A stretch of DNA of 40,389 nt from Chloroflexota bacterium (GCA_002719775.1 PBEP01000020.1:1-40389), one strand, 5' to 3'. Shown: positions 24,679-33,769, counted from the stretch's first letter. The notes: generated by a model not told the origin, from the sequence alone. Translations and numbers: made by a program.

Positions 24679-25803
24679 CTAGACATCTTTGGGTGTACCA
24701 TCATCAGAATCCCACGATGAATAATTAGGCTCAATGTGTTGATAGGGTCGGGAGGCTATAACGGATTCATCTAAATCAATACCCAAGCCAGGTTCTGTCG
24801 GGATATCAAAAAACCCATTAGTAATTGTGAGTGGCTTTATTTGAACCGAATCATGCCATGGCATATCTCGTGCTGTTTCTAATATCATGAAATTAGGCAT
24901 TGCAGCTGACACATGAACACTAGCCGCACAGGCTACCGGGCCATTAGGGTTGTGAGGAGCAACTAAGACAGACTCAACCTCTGCCATTGACGATATTTTC
25001 ATGATTTCAGAAATACCGCCACAGTGACACACGTCTGGTTGGATTATATCAACTAGGTTTCGTCCGAGGAGATCTTTGTAACCCCATCTGAAAAACAAAC
25101 GCTCCCCAGTAGCCAAGTCAATGCTGGGTTTAGCATTGCGTACTACCGCAAGAGTATCAAGGCTGTCTGGAGGAGTAGGTTCTTCAAAAAATGTAGGATT
25201 GTATTGAGCAACAGCCGATATCTGCTTTATTGCTAGCGATGGCCTTGAGCGGCCGTGATTATCAATCATTATTTGAACATTTGGGCCAAGCTCATTCCGC
25301 ATTGTTGATATTTTTTCTGCCAAAGCGGAAGGAACTTCTTCATCTAGAAAATCAGGTTTGGTAGTGATCCATCCTGATGTTTTGAGGGCACTATATCCCT
25401 GTTCGATTAAATTGTGAGCAGTACTTATGTCATTCGCATGTGAATAAGCCTTGACTCTGTTTCTTAGAGTACCACCTAAAAGTTTATAAACAGGTTGGCC
25501 GTAGACTTTTCCGGTAATATCCCAAAGTGCTTGATCTATCGCACTTAGAGCTGAACCAATTACTACCCCACCACGCCAAAAGCCGTGTCGGTACATTTTC
25601 TGCCACAAGTACTGGATCCGCGTAGGATCTTCGTCAACAACCATATGGGCTAAATGAAAAACGGATTCTTTTACAGCATTTTCTTGGCGTTCAAGCGTGC
25701 CTTCGCCCCAGCCATAGATACCTTCATCAGTAAGAATTTTGACAAAAACCCAATTTCTGCGGATGGCGTGCATCACGTGCACTTTAACATCAGTGATTTT
25801 CAT
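24679..25803 (-). CDS. Enolase-superfamily dehydratase, galactonate dehydratase-like (374 aa)
   Basis: The key residues match D-galactonate dehydratase (DgoD): Asp181 and His183 in MIDNHGRS, Glu207 in FFEEP, Glu234 in TGERLF and His284 in VAPHNPNGP. So both acid/base histidines and the three Mg ligands are present. The capping domain includes FVKILTDEGIYGWGEG and the loop HGFWRGGVV. The enzyme should dehydrate a sugar acid to a 2-keto-3-deoxy acid. The subfamily also contains gluconate, mannonate and other dehydratases, so the substrate is not certain. TAGGAAA precedes the ATG. It lies 14 bp after the SDR gene. Confidence 0.9.
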   Translation of the reverse strand: MKITDVKVHVMHAIRRNWVFVKILTDEGIYGWGEGTLERQENAVKESVFHLAHMVVDEDPTRIQYLWQKMYRHGFWRGGVVIGSALSAIDQALWDITGKVYGQPVYKLLGGTLRNRVKAYSHANDISTAHNLIEQGYSALKTSGWITTKPDFLDEEVPSALAEKISTMRNELGPNVQIMIDNHGRSRPSLAIKQISAVAQYNPTFFEEPTPPDSLDTLAVVRNAKPSIDLATGERLFFRWGYKDLLGRNLVDIIQPDVCHCGGISEIMKISSMAEVESVLVAPHNPNGPVACAASVHVSAAMPNFMILETARDMPWHDSVQIKPLTITNGFFDIPTEPGLGIDLDESVIASRPYQHIEPNYSSWDSDDGTPKDV

Positions 25804-25817
25804 TGGGCTATAATTTC

Positions 25818-26711
25818 CTAAGCATCACGCCATGTGCGAGTTGGGTTCCAGTCCAACATTCTTCTGGCTTTGCCGTTACTTATTGGAGACTGGAAACCGC
25901 TGATTGTGGTTTTCCTTTCGGCGTCGGGATACCATCTTTTCAGCAATTCATCTGTTGGCGTTGTAACAGTAGTGTCATCAGCCTGTATGAAAAAAGCTTC
26001 GTGGCCAACCCAGTCTTTCTCAAACGCCAAAATTGTAGCTTCTGCTGCTTCATCAAGGTCTGTCCAACTCCAAAAATTCCTTGCCATTCGCTCGTTGTTT
26101 GCGTCATCTTTTTTGGCTGGATAAATGTCAGATTTACTGCCCTTATTCCACTCAGACTGGCGTTCACGAGACCAAAGCCCGTGATATCTGAGGCTGGCGA
26201 TTTGCAAATTCCTACGCCTGCAAAATGACTCCGCCATGATTTCTCCGAGTAATTTTGATTGTGCGTACGCATCTGCAGCCTTACTAAGACTATCCTCGTC
26301 AAGCGGCATGTACTCTCGGACTTGAGCTTCCCAAAAAGAAGCTCCAATTGCATTAATTGAAGATGCCATTACAACCTTTGGCACACCGAAGATTTCTGCA
26401 GCTTCAAGAACATTCCAATTAGAAAGCATATTGATTCTGAAAACTTCATGCTCAGGGCGCCATATTGGGTTAGGTATAGCTGCAAGATGGATAATAGCAG
26501 CCACACCTTTAGTGACAGCTACCACTTTGCCAAAATCAGTTGTGTCTAACGTCACTGTAGTAAGGCCAGATTCCATATCAGGCATTCTTCTTATGCCACT
26601 GGAAGGAGGAGCAGAATCAACGCTGACAACCTCATAACCTTTTTGCAAAAGAAGATTCACAATGGAAGTACCTGCTAAACCCGAACCACCTGTTACCAAA
26701 ATTTTCAACAC
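25818..26711 (-). CDS. NAD-dependent epimerase/dehydratase family (extended SDR) protein (297 aa)
   Basis: The Rossmann motif is GGSGLAG (residues 8-14), with an acidic residue after strand 2 (VDSAP) suggesting NAD. The catalytic set is Ser116/117 (MASSINAIG) and Tyr148-x-x-x-Lys152 (YAQSK). The fold and HLAAIPNP loop resemble uronate dehydrogenase and related sugar SDRs. That would make the aldonate or aldarate lactone preceding the neighbouring dehydratase step, an inference from context. The open frame begins with GTG at 26711; TTG at 26708 is better spaced from the AGGAG site. Confidence 0.9.
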   Translation of the reverse strand: MLKILVTGGSGLAGTSIVNLLLQKGYEVVSVDSAPPSSGIRRMPDMESGLTTVTLDTTDFGKVVAVTKGVAAIIHLAAIPNPIWRPEHEVFRINMLSNWNVLEAAEIFGVPKVVMASSINAIGASFWEAQVREYMPLDEDSLSKAADAYAQSKLLGEIMAESFCRRRNLQIASLRYHGLWSRERQSEWNKGSKSDIYPAKKDDANNERMARNFWSWTDLDEAAEATILAFEKDWVGHEAFFIQADDTTVTTPTDELLKRWYPDAERKTTISGFQSPISNGKARRMLDWNPTRTWRDA

Positions 26712-26721
26712 ATACTCCTAA

Positions 26722-27780
26722 TTACCCTGCTGCTGCCTGGGAGACACTTGAATCAGAAGACAAACCGAACGCTTGAGAAATAAGCTCATACGATCTAGCG
26801 CGATCTGCGTAGTCATAAGTAATCGTAACTATGCCAACTTCATCAGCCTGATACAAATCTGCAACCTCTAAAATCCCCGCTTTAACTTGGCTAGGATTCC
26901 CATCGATATAACCACTTTTAAATTTACCCATCCACTCTCTCGCTTGGTCAGTTAGCTCAATTTCCAAAGCTTCGTCAGGAGGAATCAACCCTGGCTTTAT
27001 ATTTAATGTCCACCCTGCTTTGTTTAGATTTCTACTAGCCCCGAGATACTCAGCTTTCTCTTCAGTTTCTGCACATATCGCTTGAACAGTGACATTGACC
27101 CTAGGTTTATCTAGATATGCGGAAGGCTTAAAATTGTTCCTGTATAACTCAGCTACTACTGGGCCTCTGCTGCGAATGTCTCCAAAGAAATCAGCAAATG
27201 CAAAGGCAACACCTAATTCGGCAGCTAATTGAGCGCTATAATCACTTGAACCCAATAACCAAACTTCAGGAGTCTCTTCAGGAGCGGGTCCGGGAAGTGG
27301 TCGTAATTGTGCAAAGGGATGCTCAGATACCATTGTGTTGTTTAAGTAACCCAATACATCTACCACTTGCTGAGGGAAATGGTTAACATCTGCAGGGTTT
27401 TTTGGATAGGCAAGGGCTGCCATTGTTATTTGGTCACTACCCGGCGCTCTCCCGATACCGAGCTCGATTCTGCCGGGATAAAATGCATTCAGCACGCTAA
27501 ATTGTTCGGCAACTTTGAACGATGAATAGTGAGTGAGCATTACGCCACCGCTTCCGACTTTAATTGAGTTGGTTCTGGCCGCTATTTGGCCGATCATGGT
27601 TTCAGGACTTGGTCCTGAAAATGACCCTGAGTTGTGATGCTCAGCTACCCAAAAGCGATGATATCCAAGTTTTTCAGTTATCTGGGCTAATTCAACCGTA
27701 GCTTGCAGTGATTCTGCTGCCGTAGTGCCACGAGGAATTGGCGATTGATCAAGTACGCCGAGAATAGGTTCTTTACTCAA
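26722..27780 (-). CDS. LLM-class FMN-dependent oxidoreductase, MsnO8/YhbW type (352 aa)
   Basis: This luciferase-like barrel opens with LGVLDQSPIPRGTTAAE and has YHRFWVAEHHNSGSFSGPSPE, KVGSGGVMLTHYSSFKVAEQ and GRIELGIGRAPGSDQ, all typical of the MsnO8 group. These FMN-dependent proteins are mostly of unknown substrate. The TTG start has AAGGAGAAATTAA upstream. It is the first gene of the minus-strand run continuing with SDR, DgoD-like and ThDP enzymes, 10 bp before the SDR gene. Confidence 0.9.
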   Translation of the reverse strand: MSKEPILGVLDQSPIPRGTTAAESLQATVELAQITEKLGYHRFWVAEHHNSGSFSGPSPETMIGQIAARTNSIKVGSGGVMLTHYSSFKVAEQFSVLNAFYPGRIELGIGRAPGSDQITMAALAYPKNPADVNHFPQQVVDVLGYLNNTMVSEHPFAQLRPLPGPAPEETPEVWLLGSSDYSAQLAAELGVAFAFADFFGDIRSRGPVVAELYRNNFKPSAYLDKPRVNVTVQAICAETEEKAEYLGASRNLNKAGWTLNIKPGLIPPDEALEIELTDQAREWMGKFKSGYIDGNPSQVKAGILEVADLYQADEVGIVTITYDYADRARSYELISQAFGLSSDSSVSQAAAG

Positions 27781-27843
27781 TTAATTTCTCCTTCACATTA
27801 GACTAGCGCAAACCTGTACATTTACCAATAACCAAAAGTTCCG

Positions 27844-27868
27844 TTGACACCTAATGTATTGCATGCAA
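27844..27868. promoter_or_regulatory. TTGACA box and TTGCATGCAA palindrome in a divergent intergenic region
   Basis: The 129-bp gap between the divergent LLM and DUF4395 genes has a consensus-like -35 TTGACA (27844-27849). A perfect 10-bp palindrome TTGCATGCAA lies at 27859-27868, where a repressor would block a plus-strand promoter. No convincing -10 box is found at 17 bp, so the promoter call is weak. Confidence 0.3.
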
Positions 27869-27909
27869 GCATCTAGTTTACCTGTTTATTATTTAAGGTT
27901 GTAAACCTC

Positions 27910-28449
27910 ATGCCTCAAAATAACAATCGTAAAATTATAACTCCTGAAGAGAATGAATCTTTCTTTTCATTTCCTCATCCTGTAAATGAATATTCTGCTA
28001 GGACTGTAGCTGGAATCACTATGCTGATTGCAGGTTTATCAGTTTGCTTCGATTTGCCTCTACTACTGTGGTTCCTTTTCTATGAATTCACAGCCCGGGT
28101 TTTAACCGGACCGAAATTAAGCATTGTGGGTAGCTTGACCACAAAAGTTCTAGTACCTCGATTGATTAAAAAAGACAAGCCAGTGCCAGGTCCGCCAAAG
28201 CAATTTGCACAAACCATTGGAATGTTTATTACTTTAGCTGCACTGGCTCTAATGTATCTCCTTAATTTAACAGGTGCTGCTTACATATTGATTTCAATTA
28301 TCGTTATTTTTGCAGCACTTGAATCTATTTTAGGATTTTGTGCTGGGTGTTTTGTTTTTGGGTACCTAATGAAGTGGGGATTAATTCCAGAATCTACGTG
28401 CGAACGATGCGCAAACCTTGATTTGCCAAATTCATCATTAAATAGCTAA
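27910..28449 (+). CDS. DUF4395 membrane protein (179 aa)
   Basis: The FPHPVNEYSARTVAGITML start, the PPKQFAQTIGMFITLAALAL segment and the C-terminal CxxC in LGFCAGCFVFGYL match the DUF4395 family of small membrane proteins. There are about four helices. A second CxxC (TCERC) lies near the C-terminus. The two Cys pairs suggest thiol redox or metal binding in the membrane; DUF4395 genes often sit near sulfurtransferase or thioredoxin genes elsewhere. It precedes the LUD operon by 53 bp on the same strand. Confidence 0.85.
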   Translation: MPQNNNRKIITPEENESFFSFPHPVNEYSARTVAGITMLIAGLSVCFDLPLLLWFLFYEFTARVLTGPKLSIVGSLTTKVLVPRLIKKDKPVPGPPKQFAQTIGMFITLAALALMYLLNLTGAAYILISIIVIFAALESILGFCAGCFVFGYLMKWGLIPESTCERCANLDLPNSSLNS

Positions 28450-28502
28450 TACTTGAACTAATTCAACTTGTTGGTTGCATTACTCTCTGCTACTGTAATC
28501 AC

Positions 28503-29276
28503 ATGCCCAGACGCCGGTACCGTTCTAATCGACAAACTCAGTCGATCAAGGCTTCTTTGTGTGTTACATGCCTTGTCGATCAATTTTTTCCGGAAGTTGG
28601 AATTGCCACTGTTAATTCACTTAGAAAAGCCGGTGTCGATGTTGACTTTCCTTCTGATCAAACTTGCTGTGGACAAATTGCCTTTAACGGAGGTTTTCAG
28701 TCAGAGGCTAAAAAAATTGCAGAACGTTTTCTAGATATTTTTGAAGGAGAAAGCTACGTCGTTGTTCCTTCTGGGTCATGCGCCAGTATGATAAAGGTCT
28801 ACTATCTTGAATTGTTTCAAGATGATCCCGTCTTGCTTGAACGTGCTCAAAAGCTGAGCGAGCGTACCCATGAACTGTCAGAGTTTTTAGTCAATGTTGC
28901 TGGGCATCAAAATATTGATGCGTCTTACCATGCGAAAGTGACATATCACGACGCTTGCCATTTGCTTCGTGAACTCGGGATCTCAGACGAACCAAGGGAG
29001 TTAATGAAGTCGGTTGAAGGTTTAGAGCTCTCCGAGATGCAAGATAGTGATCGATGTTGTGGCTTTGGTGGTTTATTCTCCGTAAAGTACCCCGAAATTT
29101 CAAAAGCCATTCTAGAAGAAAAATTACGCAATATTGAATCTTCGGGAGCTGATATTTTAGTTGCAAATGATTGTGGTTGCTTGATGCATATTCGAGGGGC
29201 TATGAGTCGCCAAGGTATGAAACAAGAAGCTATGCATATCGCACAATTACTATCACCCGATGCCGATAGGAGCTAA
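28503..29276 (+). CDS. lutA: LutA-type (Fe-S)-binding cysteine-rich-domain protein (257 aa)
   Basis: Two CCG (cysteine-rich) domains are visible: CLVDQFFP near residue 25 with QTCCGQIAFNGG near 58, and TYHDACHLLRELG near 148 with DRCCGFGGLFSV near 181 plus NDCGCLMHIRG. Each binds an Fe-S cluster. In the LutABC system it contributes to oxidation of L-lactate to pyruvate. The Arg-rich N-terminus (MPRRRYRSNRQ) is longer than usual (LutA normally opens a few residues before SLFVTC), and no good ribosome binding site precedes ATG 28503, so the true start may be further in. Confidence 0.9.
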   Translation: MPRRRYRSNRQTQSIKASLCVTCLVDQFFPEVGIATVNSLRKAGVDVDFPSDQTCCGQIAFNGGFQSEAKKIAERFLDIFEGESYVVVPSGSCASMIKVYYLELFQDDPVLLERAQKLSERTHELSEFLVNVAGHQNIDASYHAKVTYHDACHLLRELGISDEPRELMKSVEGLELSEMQDSDRCCGFGGLFSVKYPEISKAILEEKLRNIESSGADILVANDCGCLMHIRGAMSRQGMKQEAMHIAQLLSPDADRS

Positions 29277-29277
29277 T

Positions 29278-30723
29278 GTGGCCGAAGTTAAAACAGCAAA
29301 ATTTAAAAAAGCATCATCTCAAGCTGTAAGTGACCCAAAGCTACAGAACACCCTTGAACACGTAATGGGACATTTCATTGAAGCCCGTGCAGGTGCTATT
29401 GAAGAATTTGGAGATGAATCATGGGATCAAATGAGAGAGAGAGCAAGCTCAATTAAAAAGCATGCTTTGGAAAATTTGGATTATTACTTGGATCTCATTG
29501 ACAGAACAATTCAAAAGAATGGCGGGCATGTTCACTTCGCAAAAGATACTCAAGAAGCCAATAGGATTGTCTTAGACATAGCTAAAAAAGCTGAAGCTAA
29601 AAGAGTGATTAAGAGTAAATCAATGGTTTCAGAAGAAATGGGGTTAAATAAAGCTCTTGAAAAAGCTGGTATTGAGCCAGTAGAAACAGACTTGGGCGAA
29701 TATATTATTCAGCTCGCTGATGAACCGCCATTTCACATTATCGCCCCCGCAATGCACAAAACCAAACAAGAAGTTTCAGAGTTATTTCAGGATTGGCTTA
29801 GGACTGCTCCTACTCAAGACATTAAGCAACTCTGCATTATTGCTCGAGATGCACTGAGAGAGAAATTTTCCACTGCAGATATCGGAGTTTCTGGGGCCAA
29901 TTTCGTTGTCGCAGAAACAGGTACTGTAGTGCTTGTTACAAATGAAGGTAATGGTCGAATGACAACATCGACCCCGAAAATTCATATAGCCGTTAGCGGG
30001 ATTGAGAAAGTATTGCCAGCTATCGAAGACGTTGGTTTATTTCTTAGGCTCTTGCCTCGATCAGCAACTGGACAAAGAATTACAAGTTACAACACATTTG
30101 TGAGTGGTCCAAAGTTTTCGACAGACGAAGATGGGCCTGAAGAATTCCATTTAATCATGGTGGATAACGGTCGCTTAAACCTCATGAGAGATCCAGAATT
30201 TAGGGAAGCTTTGAAATGTATCCGATGCGGCGCTTGCCTTAATACTTGCCCTATATATAGAAAAGTTGGTGGCCATTCTTACGGTTGGGTATACCCTGGT
30301 CCAATCGGAGCAGTTATTACTCCTGTTCTAACAAACATAAAGCAATCCAAAGATTTACCGTACGCCTCTACCCTATGCGGAGCTTGTCGAGATGTTTGTC
30401 CTGTAAAAATCGATATACCCAAATTGTTACTTAAATTAAGGCATATGGCTGTTGAGGGAGATTCTTCTCAAAGATCTGTTTCATGGATTGAGCGACTAAT
30501 GATTGGGCAGTGGAGAAAAACAGTTAGTACTAGGAGTTCTATTGAGAGAGCAACAAATCTAGCTAGGTTTTTACAAGTGGTGGTTACGAAAAAAGGAATT
30601 ATTCGAAATCTCCCTTTGCCTCTTATTTCTGGTTGGACTAAGTCACGTGACTTTCCAGCATTAGCACCTAAATCATTCGCTCAATTATGGCAAGAGAAGT
30701 TTTCAGAGGAAACTGATGGTTGA
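29278..30723 (+). CDS. lutB: LutB-type iron-sulfur LUD protein (481 aa)
   Basis: An N-terminal LUD domain (about 60-300; GVSGANFVVAETGTVVLVTNEGNGR is typical) is followed by a ferredoxin-like domain. The latter has CIRCGACLNTCPIY and CGACRDVCPVKIDIP, each able to hold a 4Fe-4S cluster. A C-terminal tail ends in the PLISGWTKSRDFPALAPKSF region conserved in LutB. GTG 29278 is preferred because TAGGAG lies just before it and it starts 1 nt after the lutA stop; ATG 29260 is the alternative. LutB with LutA and LutC oxidises L-lactate. Confidence 0.93.
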   Translation: MAEVKTAKFKKASSQAVSDPKLQNTLEHVMGHFIEARAGAIEEFGDESWDQMRERASSIKKHALENLDYYLDLIDRTIQKNGGHVHFAKDTQEANRIVLDIAKKAEAKRVIKSKSMVSEEMGLNKALEKAGIEPVETDLGEYIIQLADEPPFHIIAPAMHKTKQEVSELFQDWLRTAPTQDIKQLCIIARDALREKFSTADIGVSGANFVVAETGTVVLVTNEGNGRMTTSTPKIHIAVSGIEKVLPAIEDVGLFLRLLPRSATGQRITSYNTFVSGPKFSTDEDGPEEFHLIMVDNGRLNLMRDPEFREALKCIRCGACLNTCPIYRKVGGHSYGWVYPGPIGAVITPVLTNIKQSKDLPYASTLCGACRDVCPVKIDIPKLLLKLRHMAVEGDSSQRSVSWIERLMIGQWRKTVSTRSSIERATNLARFLQVVVTKKGIIRNLPLPLISGWTKSRDFPALAPKSFAQLWQEKFSEETDG

Positions 30724-31465
30724 GAAAGAAACAAAAACTGACAAATCTGATTTCTTGCAGTTAGTTCGTGAAGCTATAGGGAGAAAAACTCCTCTTTTGT
30801 ACGCTCCTGACTATCCGCCTTTGAAATCAAACTACACTCGCCAGCAAGAAAAAGTCAGAACAATTACTGCAAAAAATTTGGCTCGCAAGTCTAAAATTCT
30901 CGACCAACTTATTGAAAATGCTTCTTTTGCGGGATGGAATGTGCATCGCGTCAGTGATCACGAAAGTGCGGCTGAGAAAATTGGTGAAATCGCCGCGTCA
31001 GTTAAAGCAAAATTAGCTGTGAGAACTACTGAGACTATCCTTAAATCTGTGAATGTCGACGGTGCACTAAGGAGTAAGAAAGTCACTCCTGTAGTTTTAG
31101 CTTCAGGGCGCTACAGATCCAAGTCTGACTTGAAAGAAGTTGCCTTCAAGGCTGATCTGGGCATTTCTGGTGTTTCATTTGCTATCGCAGAGACAGCAAG
31201 TTGTGTACTAATACCTAGAAAAGGTGTAGCGAGGCTAACGTCTTTGGCTCCACCTGTTTTTGTGGCTATTGTTCAAGCAGACCAAGTCTTAGAAAACCTA
31301 GATGATTACTTTGCCATGGTGAGGTTGCAGTTCCAGAAAACTAGAGGCAGATATCCAAATTATACAAATTTTGTTTCTGGCCCTAGTAGAACGGCTGATA
31401 TTGAACAAACTCTGACTATAGGGGTACATGGCCCCGGCATCGTTCATATGGTTTTAGTTGGATAG
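30716..31465 (+). CDS. lutC: LutC-type LUD domain protein (249 aa)
   Basis: This single LUD (DUF162) domain protein contains KLAVRTTETILKSVNVDG near residue 100 and the conserved DLGISGVSFAIAETASCVL near 142. Its end, NFVSGPSRTADIEQTLTIGVHGP, is diagnostic of the family. The gene overlaps lutB by 8 nt, so LutA, B and C are made as one set. Lactate is the expected substrate, but the LUD family also covers other hydroxy acids. Confidence 0.93.
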   Translation: MVEKETKTDKSDFLQLVREAIGRKTPLLYAPDYPPLKSNYTRQQEKVRTITAKNLARKSKILDQLIENASFAGWNVHRVSDHESAAEKIGEIAASVKAKLAVRTTETILKSVNVDGALRSKKVTPVVLASGRYRSKSDLKEVAFKADLGISGVSFAIAETASCVLIPRKGVARLTSLAPPVFVAIVQADQVLENLDDYFAMVRLQFQKTRGRYPNYTNFVSGPSRTADIEQTLTIGVHGPGIVHMVLVG

Positions 31466-31467
31466 GA

Positions 31468-32571
31468 ATGCTTAAGTTAATACTTTTGATGGCTGCTGCA
31501 TTAGCTATATTTACTGGATGCCAAGATTCAAAAAGAACTATTCAAACTCCAATTGGATACCCAACTCCCACACCTCATGAAAAGTTTCTGAAACAGTCGG
31601 TTGTAGGAGAGAATGTTCAATTAGTACTACCAGAGATAGTAAATTATCTCGATGCAGAGTATGACTGGAGGCAGATCTACGGCCCCGAGGTTTTGCTAAA
31701 TAATCCCAAAACAAAAGAACCCCAATTCACACCTGTGGAAGCTGGGGTGTATGGCTTCGAGTCCATTGTGCGGCAAGGTACAGTTATTTCATCCATAGTA
31801 ATACTTAATGTTGAAGTCACCAAAGCTCCGCCAAAAATAATCATTAATTCCCCACATTCAGGTTATTTCGGCACAGATTTGCCCATAAACATTTCGTCAG
31901 AAAAATCACTGAATAGTAACTCAAGAATTTCAATATCCTATTCACTTGATGGCGGATACTCTTATAAAGAGGCAGCAATTAATCCAGACAAAAACCTAAG
32001 AAATGATAATGAGTATCTGTGGCTTGCATCGAAAGACTTTGTAGCCAATGATGTGATAGATGTTGTGCTAAAAAGTCAGTATGCCGAAGATTTTGCTCTA
32101 GTTGTTTTAACTTATGATCAGGACTTCGCCGATGTTTCAAGAATTTGCTTGCTTCAGGCTAAAGTCTGGCCTTTTATGAAAGATTTATCTTCTCAGGTAC
32201 ACTTAGATTTAACTGTTTGCCAGAGGGATATTGCGGCTAAAGTTGTCGACGATTTTAGATCGCATATTGCTGTGATATACGAAGATTTTGATCAAACTAT
32301 TTTGTTGAATCTACCAATATGGCTATATGAACATTCAATTGCCGCTAATAACAGACTCACTAATATAGTTGAGCTTGAATTTTTCTTGGAAAAGGCTTCA
32401 GAAAACATTGCACAAATAGAATCACTAACTCTTTTAGCCATTTCAGAAGCATCAACTAACCTAGACAGTCAAATAACCGACGCAATTATAAATAGCCTCA
32501 ATGAATTAAGGGTGATTACGAAAGTACGGCACGAATATACTCTTGCTAGGGCGAGGCACGTACTATATTGA
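31468..32571 (+). CDS. Lipoprotein with PKD-like domain (367 aa), unknown function
   Basis: The lipoprotein signal ends in FTGC (Cys18). Residues about 45-115 look like a PKD/REJ-type Ig fold (YDWRQIYGPEVLL, then PQFTPVEAGVYGFESIV). Residues 118-200 may be a second beta-sandwich (INSPHSGYFGTDLPINISS). The C-terminal third is helical and contains LPIWLYEHSIAANN, which recalls the LPxWLxEG helix of secreted gluzincin-type peptidases, but no HExxH motif is present, so I do not call it a protease. The ATG lies two bases after the lutC stop with GGATAGGA overlapping that stop; co-transcription with LUD genes is likely. Confidence 0.75.
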   Translation: MLKLILLMAAALAIFTGCQDSKRTIQTPIGYPTPTPHEKFLKQSVVGENVQLVLPEIVNYLDAEYDWRQIYGPEVLLNNPKTKEPQFTPVEAGVYGFESIVRQGTVISSIVILNVEVTKAPPKIIINSPHSGYFGTDLPINISSEKSLNSNSRISISYSLDGGYSYKEAAINPDKNLRNDNEYLWLASKDFVANDVIDVVLKSQYAEDFALVVLTYDQDFADVSRICLLQAKVWPFMKDLSSQVHLDLTVCQRDIAAKVVDDFRSHIAVIYEDFDQTILLNLPIWLYEHSIAANNRLTNIVELEFFLEKASENIAQIESLTLLAISEASTNLDSQITDAIINSLNELRVITKVRHEYTLARARHVLY

Positions 32572-33714
32572 TCACTTAATTATTAGATACCCACCATTGA
32601 GCGCTTTGTAACAAATTCGCTCTGAAGCATCCACTAACTTTTGATAAGAGTCTTCAAAATCTGGAACGGGATCCGTGTTCTTAATAGTAGGCTCTAATTC
32701 GAAAAATCCATATTGATTAAGTTCTTCGATACCATTTTCAATACTCCCGCCAATTCCTAGACAAGGAGTTTTGAGTGCTACTGACCTTGCAGCAATTTCT
32801 AGAGGAGCTTTATTAAAAAGTGTTTGTTTATCAATTCTACCTTCTCCAGTTATAACTAAGTCTGCTTTTCTAATATGATCATCAATCTTTAACAGATCGC
32901 AAATCATCTTTGCTCCCCATGTAATTTTTGCACCTATGACCGACATCCCAGCTGCAAGACCACCCGCTGCTCCCATACCTGGTATTCCATTGACTTGAAT
33001 TCCGAGATCTTTGTCCAATACTTGAGCAAAATTATTTAGTGCCTTATCGAATAAAGATATGTCCTTTTCTAGAGCACCTTTTTGGGGACCATAAATTGCT
33101 GAAGCACCATTTTTTCCGCATAAAGGGTTGTTAACATCAGTGATTAGAAGAATTTCAGCTTGAAGAACACTTTCAGGTAACTGGCTTATATCAACATGCT
33201 CTAAGTCAAGCAAACCTCTGGGCCCATACGAGATCTGGTTACCTTCTTTGCCTGTCAGCATAGCTTTTAGAGCTTGGAGAGCCCCAGCGCCAGCATCCAT
33301 TGTTGCGCTTCCGCCTAGGCCAATTAATATTTTATTGCAGCCAAGATCCAAAGCTTTTCGGATAAGTTGCCCCGTTCCAAAAGTTGTGGCAGTCCAAGGA
33401 TCAAGGTGCTTTTTTTTTGCATGAACTAAACCAGATGCTTCAGCCATTTCCAATACTGCAGTTTTCTTGTCTTGAGAAACGCCCCAGTTTGCAAATACTA
33501 ATTTGCCGTAAGGGCCAATGACTTTTGATTTTCTAATCGATGCGCCTAATGGGTGCGCTAACACTTCTAAAGACCCATGTCCTCCGTCGGCAATTGGGAC
33601 TAAATCGAGATAAGAATCAGGAAAAACCCTCCTAGCACCTTCGGCTATTGCATTAGCTGCACTTTGGCCAGGTAGAGTGCCTTTGAATCCTTGAGGAGAA
33701 ATCAGAATTCTCAT
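32572..33714 (-). CDS. Glycerate 2-kinase, GlxK/GarK type (380 aa)
   Basis: This is a type 1 glycerate kinase by length and motifs: GFKGTLPGQSAANAIAEG at the start, PIADGGHGS near residue 42, LIGLGGSATMDAGAGAL near 131, GAAGGLAAGM near 248 and LVITGEGRIDKQTLFNKAP near 285. It converts D-glycerate to 2-phosphoglycerate, the usual last step in aldarate, glyoxylate or serine-derived carbon use. The usual DGGEG reads DGGHG here. Its stop codon touches the stop of the PKD lipoprotein gene on the other strand, with no base between. Confidence 0.9.
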   Translation of the reverse strand: MRILISPQGFKGTLPGQSAANAIAEGARRVFPDSYLDLVPIADGGHGSLEVLAHPLGASIRKSKVIGPYGKLVFANWGVSQDKKTAVLEMAEASGLVHAKKKHLDPWTATTFGTGQLIRKALDLGCNKILIGLGGSATMDAGAGALQALKAMLTGKEGNQISYGPRGLLDLEHVDISQLPESVLQAEILLITDVNNPLCGKNGASAIYGPQKGALEKDISLFDKALNNFAQVLDKDLGIQVNGIPGMGAAGGLAAGMSVIGAKITWGAKMICDLLKIDDHIRKADLVITGEGRIDKQTLFNKAPLEIAARSVALKTPCLGIGGSIENGIEELNQYGFFELEPTIKNTDPVPDFEDSYQKLVDASERICYKALNGGYLIIK

Positions 33715-33769
33715 TCCAGAAGTATAAGTTGAGAGTTACAATTTGTACCGTAAAGGAGAATGAAGGAAA

